64,000 nucleotides of DNA from positions 1-64,000 of the forward strand of contig JADCRB010000101.1 of NCBI GenBank assembly GCA_021464245.1. The letters are read 5' to 3'. Below the pieces are notes generated by a model. The model ran no database searches. It saw nothing but the letters and a program-made list of their open reading frames with translations, and was not told the origin of the DNA. The translations under genes were made by a program, and so were the position numbers. Each line of letters starts with the position of its first letter. Within the stretch, counting starts at the first letter, position 1. This stretch comes from Carallia brachiata (taxonomy: Eukaryota > Streptophyta > Magnoliopsida > Malpighiales > Rhizophoraceae). Shown here one piece after another: positions 61,779 to 64,000 of this stretch.

Positions 61779-64000
61779 ATCCCCATAAATGTAATTTTAA
61801 AACATAAAAAATTATCATTTACACACTTGTATTATTATAGATGCAAGTTAGACAAATATAAAAAAGAACACAATCTATCTAATAATTTTTAAAAATTTAT
61901 TTATTTATTTTATTTAATTAATTAATTATTTATATCACTTTAATCGTATTTCGTCTAACCAACACCAATTTCTGTTTCCTTTACACATTTTGACCGCATG
62001 CACAGAAAATATTGTTTACCTTTATAGAAGCCGTCGTATTTGGAGTGTAGGGAGTTTAAAGGAGACGAGTGAATAACTATTCACAAAAACATATACAGTA
62101 TTTTACGCCACTTACGTTACTCTTATTTTTTTGTAAAATTAAAGGCCATTGAATCTTTAATAAGAATATTGTACTCTATGAAAAACATGTCGCACGTTAA
62201 AAAATGTAATTTATTTATTTTTATATACAACATATTAGGACGTGGCAATGCAGTTACCCCTTTTGTAAAAAAGTCCCAGTAATGAGCAGATGAAAAATAT
62301 AGTTACTGAAGAAGTCTGCGTGCACAATTAATCCACTTAATTTTCGTGTACATGTTAAGGTTTTTCAACTAAAAAAATAGAAGGAAAAAGTTAGATTTTC
62401 AGAAGAAAGAGTGTTCGAAACGCTATTTAAATGCAATCAGGTGAATTTGATATGTAACTAATTGGATTTCATGTATCAATAAATAACAGTAATTTTTTCT
62501 TCTTATTTTTAGTTGCACTTAAAATACAAACAGTTACAAATCAAATATAATCAGTTATATTTAAAAAGCATTTCAGATATACTTTTATCCAAAAATAATA
62601 CAGTGCTCAAGAAAGAAAGAAACGTGAGACCGACGCTTACTACATAAGCTTGTCTCCCTGTCTACAACCTGTAGCTACGGAGCTGGAGCTGCTGGACATT
62701 TCTAACTTCTACGCGATACGACTTGGGATTATTTACTTTCTTGGATTATTTACCTTCTTGGTCGAACTATTGTCGGACTCCATGTGAAATGAGATACTTT
62801 CTGAACCACCATGCCCATGAAACGTGTACAACAGCTCTCGCCATTCACGTAACTGGCCACGGTGCCTCTGTAACACGGTATCGTAAGTCACGGTTGACTT
62901 TCATAAAGTTGTTGTCCCATTCTCAACTCGCTATTTTTAATGAGAGCTCGTTACGAAACACTAAAAAATTAGACACAAAATAAATATATAATAATTTATT
63001 TATTTATTTATATAATCAATCGATTAATATTCGTAATAAAAAATTAATAAAAAATATGTTTATTTTTATTACAAATATTAATTGATTGATTGTATAAAAC
63101 AATCAATTAATTGTTATCTGTTTGTTTTACGCCTGTATTTTTTTACGCTTATCTAAATTTTTCCTTCTGATAAATAAGAATTTGTTTAACTGCTAGATAT
63201 GGTTTAATTGTCACCAGTTATTTGAAGTAGTTCAATATCGTGAGATTAACTTTAATTTTTTTAATATATATTTTGAGATGCAAAAAGAAATACGAGACAT
63301 TGTAATTTACCGTTCACTCTGTGCTCTCTATGTCCGCCAACTGTGGTGGTGCGTGCAAAATCCATTGCATAGTTCCTAGCTCTCTATTACTGTCTATGGA
63401 CATAAAAATTTCTTCGAGAAAAAAGACAATAAATTTTCGAAGCAATATTTTGGCTTTTGGGGATTTTCCATAAGAGAGCCGCCGTAGAACCAACATCCAT
63501 TTACCCCGGTGGTCTCTAATCATTCCCCCTGCCCTAGCTAGACTCTGATTACCTTTCCAAGCCCCATCAATATTAAGTAAGAGAGAAAGGGTAGTTTCTC
63601 GACGGTTTTGTTAAAGAGCATTACTTAAAGTCCCTAATATCAAACGACATTACACCTAACAGCACTCTAACTCAATATTTCTCACTTGAGTTTGGAGTAT
63701 TTTAACTAATTAAGCCACACCATCGGTGGCAAGTGCTCTACAATAATTCTTTTTTTTTTTTTTTTTGTCTTGACAATAATTCTAGTATTGTTGAATGATG
63801 AAACGTCGAGAAGAGGAATGAGTCCATGCCTTTTTGTTGGGCTGCTTAATGACGATGCCACTGGGTTTCACCCTCACATATGCCCGGCTCTAAATTACCG
63901 GGAGTGGATCAAAAGTCGGATGAGTGGGTATCGCCAAATTGGATCCACATACACCAAAGGCCAAATCCAGATACATACATAGAAACCCTGTCGATTATCC

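Larger units (their letters stand above)
57926..64000. repeat. Tandem segmental duplication, unit B (continues past window end)
   Basis: Second copy of the GRL segment, collinear with unit A. Examples are TTTGGAGTGTAGGGAGTTTA at 62039, CAATAAATTTTCGAAGCAAT at 63427 and AAAAGTCGGATGAGTGGGTA at 63911. It is shorter than A over the same markers (about 6 kb against 8 kb) because of indels and insertions. Confidence 0.85.
61390..64000. other. Upstream region of GRL copy B
   Basis: AT-rich duplicated sequence with no recognised gene. Contains an inverted SINE-like repeat (61480-61620) and a strong hairpin (61733-61778). The end near 63860-64000 matches the end of unit A around 57000. Confidence 0.5.

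Overview
This is plant nuclear DNA, almost certainly from a eudicot. Genes contain spliced introns with GT..AG borders, spacers are very AT-rich, and the recognisable products are plant families: MAP65, plastid trigger factor, mitochondrial GrpE, GDSL esterase, a DUF946/Vps62-like protein, a DUF761 protein and DUF3537 membrane proteins. A Citrus-like source is a guess from general resemblance and is not shown by the sequence. There are no operons, CRISPR arrays or phage. Exon borders below were placed by hand from splice signals, frame continuity and family knowledge.

Layout. 1.6-5.9 kb (minus): MAP65 microtubule bundler, nine coding exons plus a leader exon. As written it carries two single-base frame breaks. 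12.1-13.2 kb (minus): cytosolic ribosomal protein eS28 with a 5'UTR intron and a typical ribosomal-protein promoter. 15.1-20.4 kb (minus): 13-exon trigger factor with a probable plastid transit peptide. 21.5-23.5 kb (plus): three-exon gene of unknown function. 24.7-27.5 kb (minus): mitochondrial GrpE-type nucleotide exchange factor. 30.8-32.1 kb (plus): secreted GDSL esterase/lipase. 37.8-39.6 kb (minus): Vps62-related DUF946 protein with an MGNC acylation-type N-terminus and a repeat-duplicated upstream region. 45.9-46.4 kb (minus): intronless His-rich DUF761 protein.

49.3-64.0 kb is a tandem segmental duplication of about 6-8 kb per unit. Each unit carries one DUF3537 (plant gustatory-receptor-like) gene on the minus strand, its TATA promoter and several kb of shared upstream sequence. 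Copy A has three frame-disrupting indels. Copy B is intact except for a 2-base change just after its ancestral start codon. Each copy has gained its own intronic tandem repeat.

The remainder is AT-rich spacer with small repeats: tRNA-derived SINE-like elements, MITE-like elements, a possible solo LTR, a LINE-like remnant and microsatellites. I found no wholly new molecular system. The most notable signals are the GRL duplication with asymmetric decay, the frame breaks in MAP65, and local duplications in regulatory regions.
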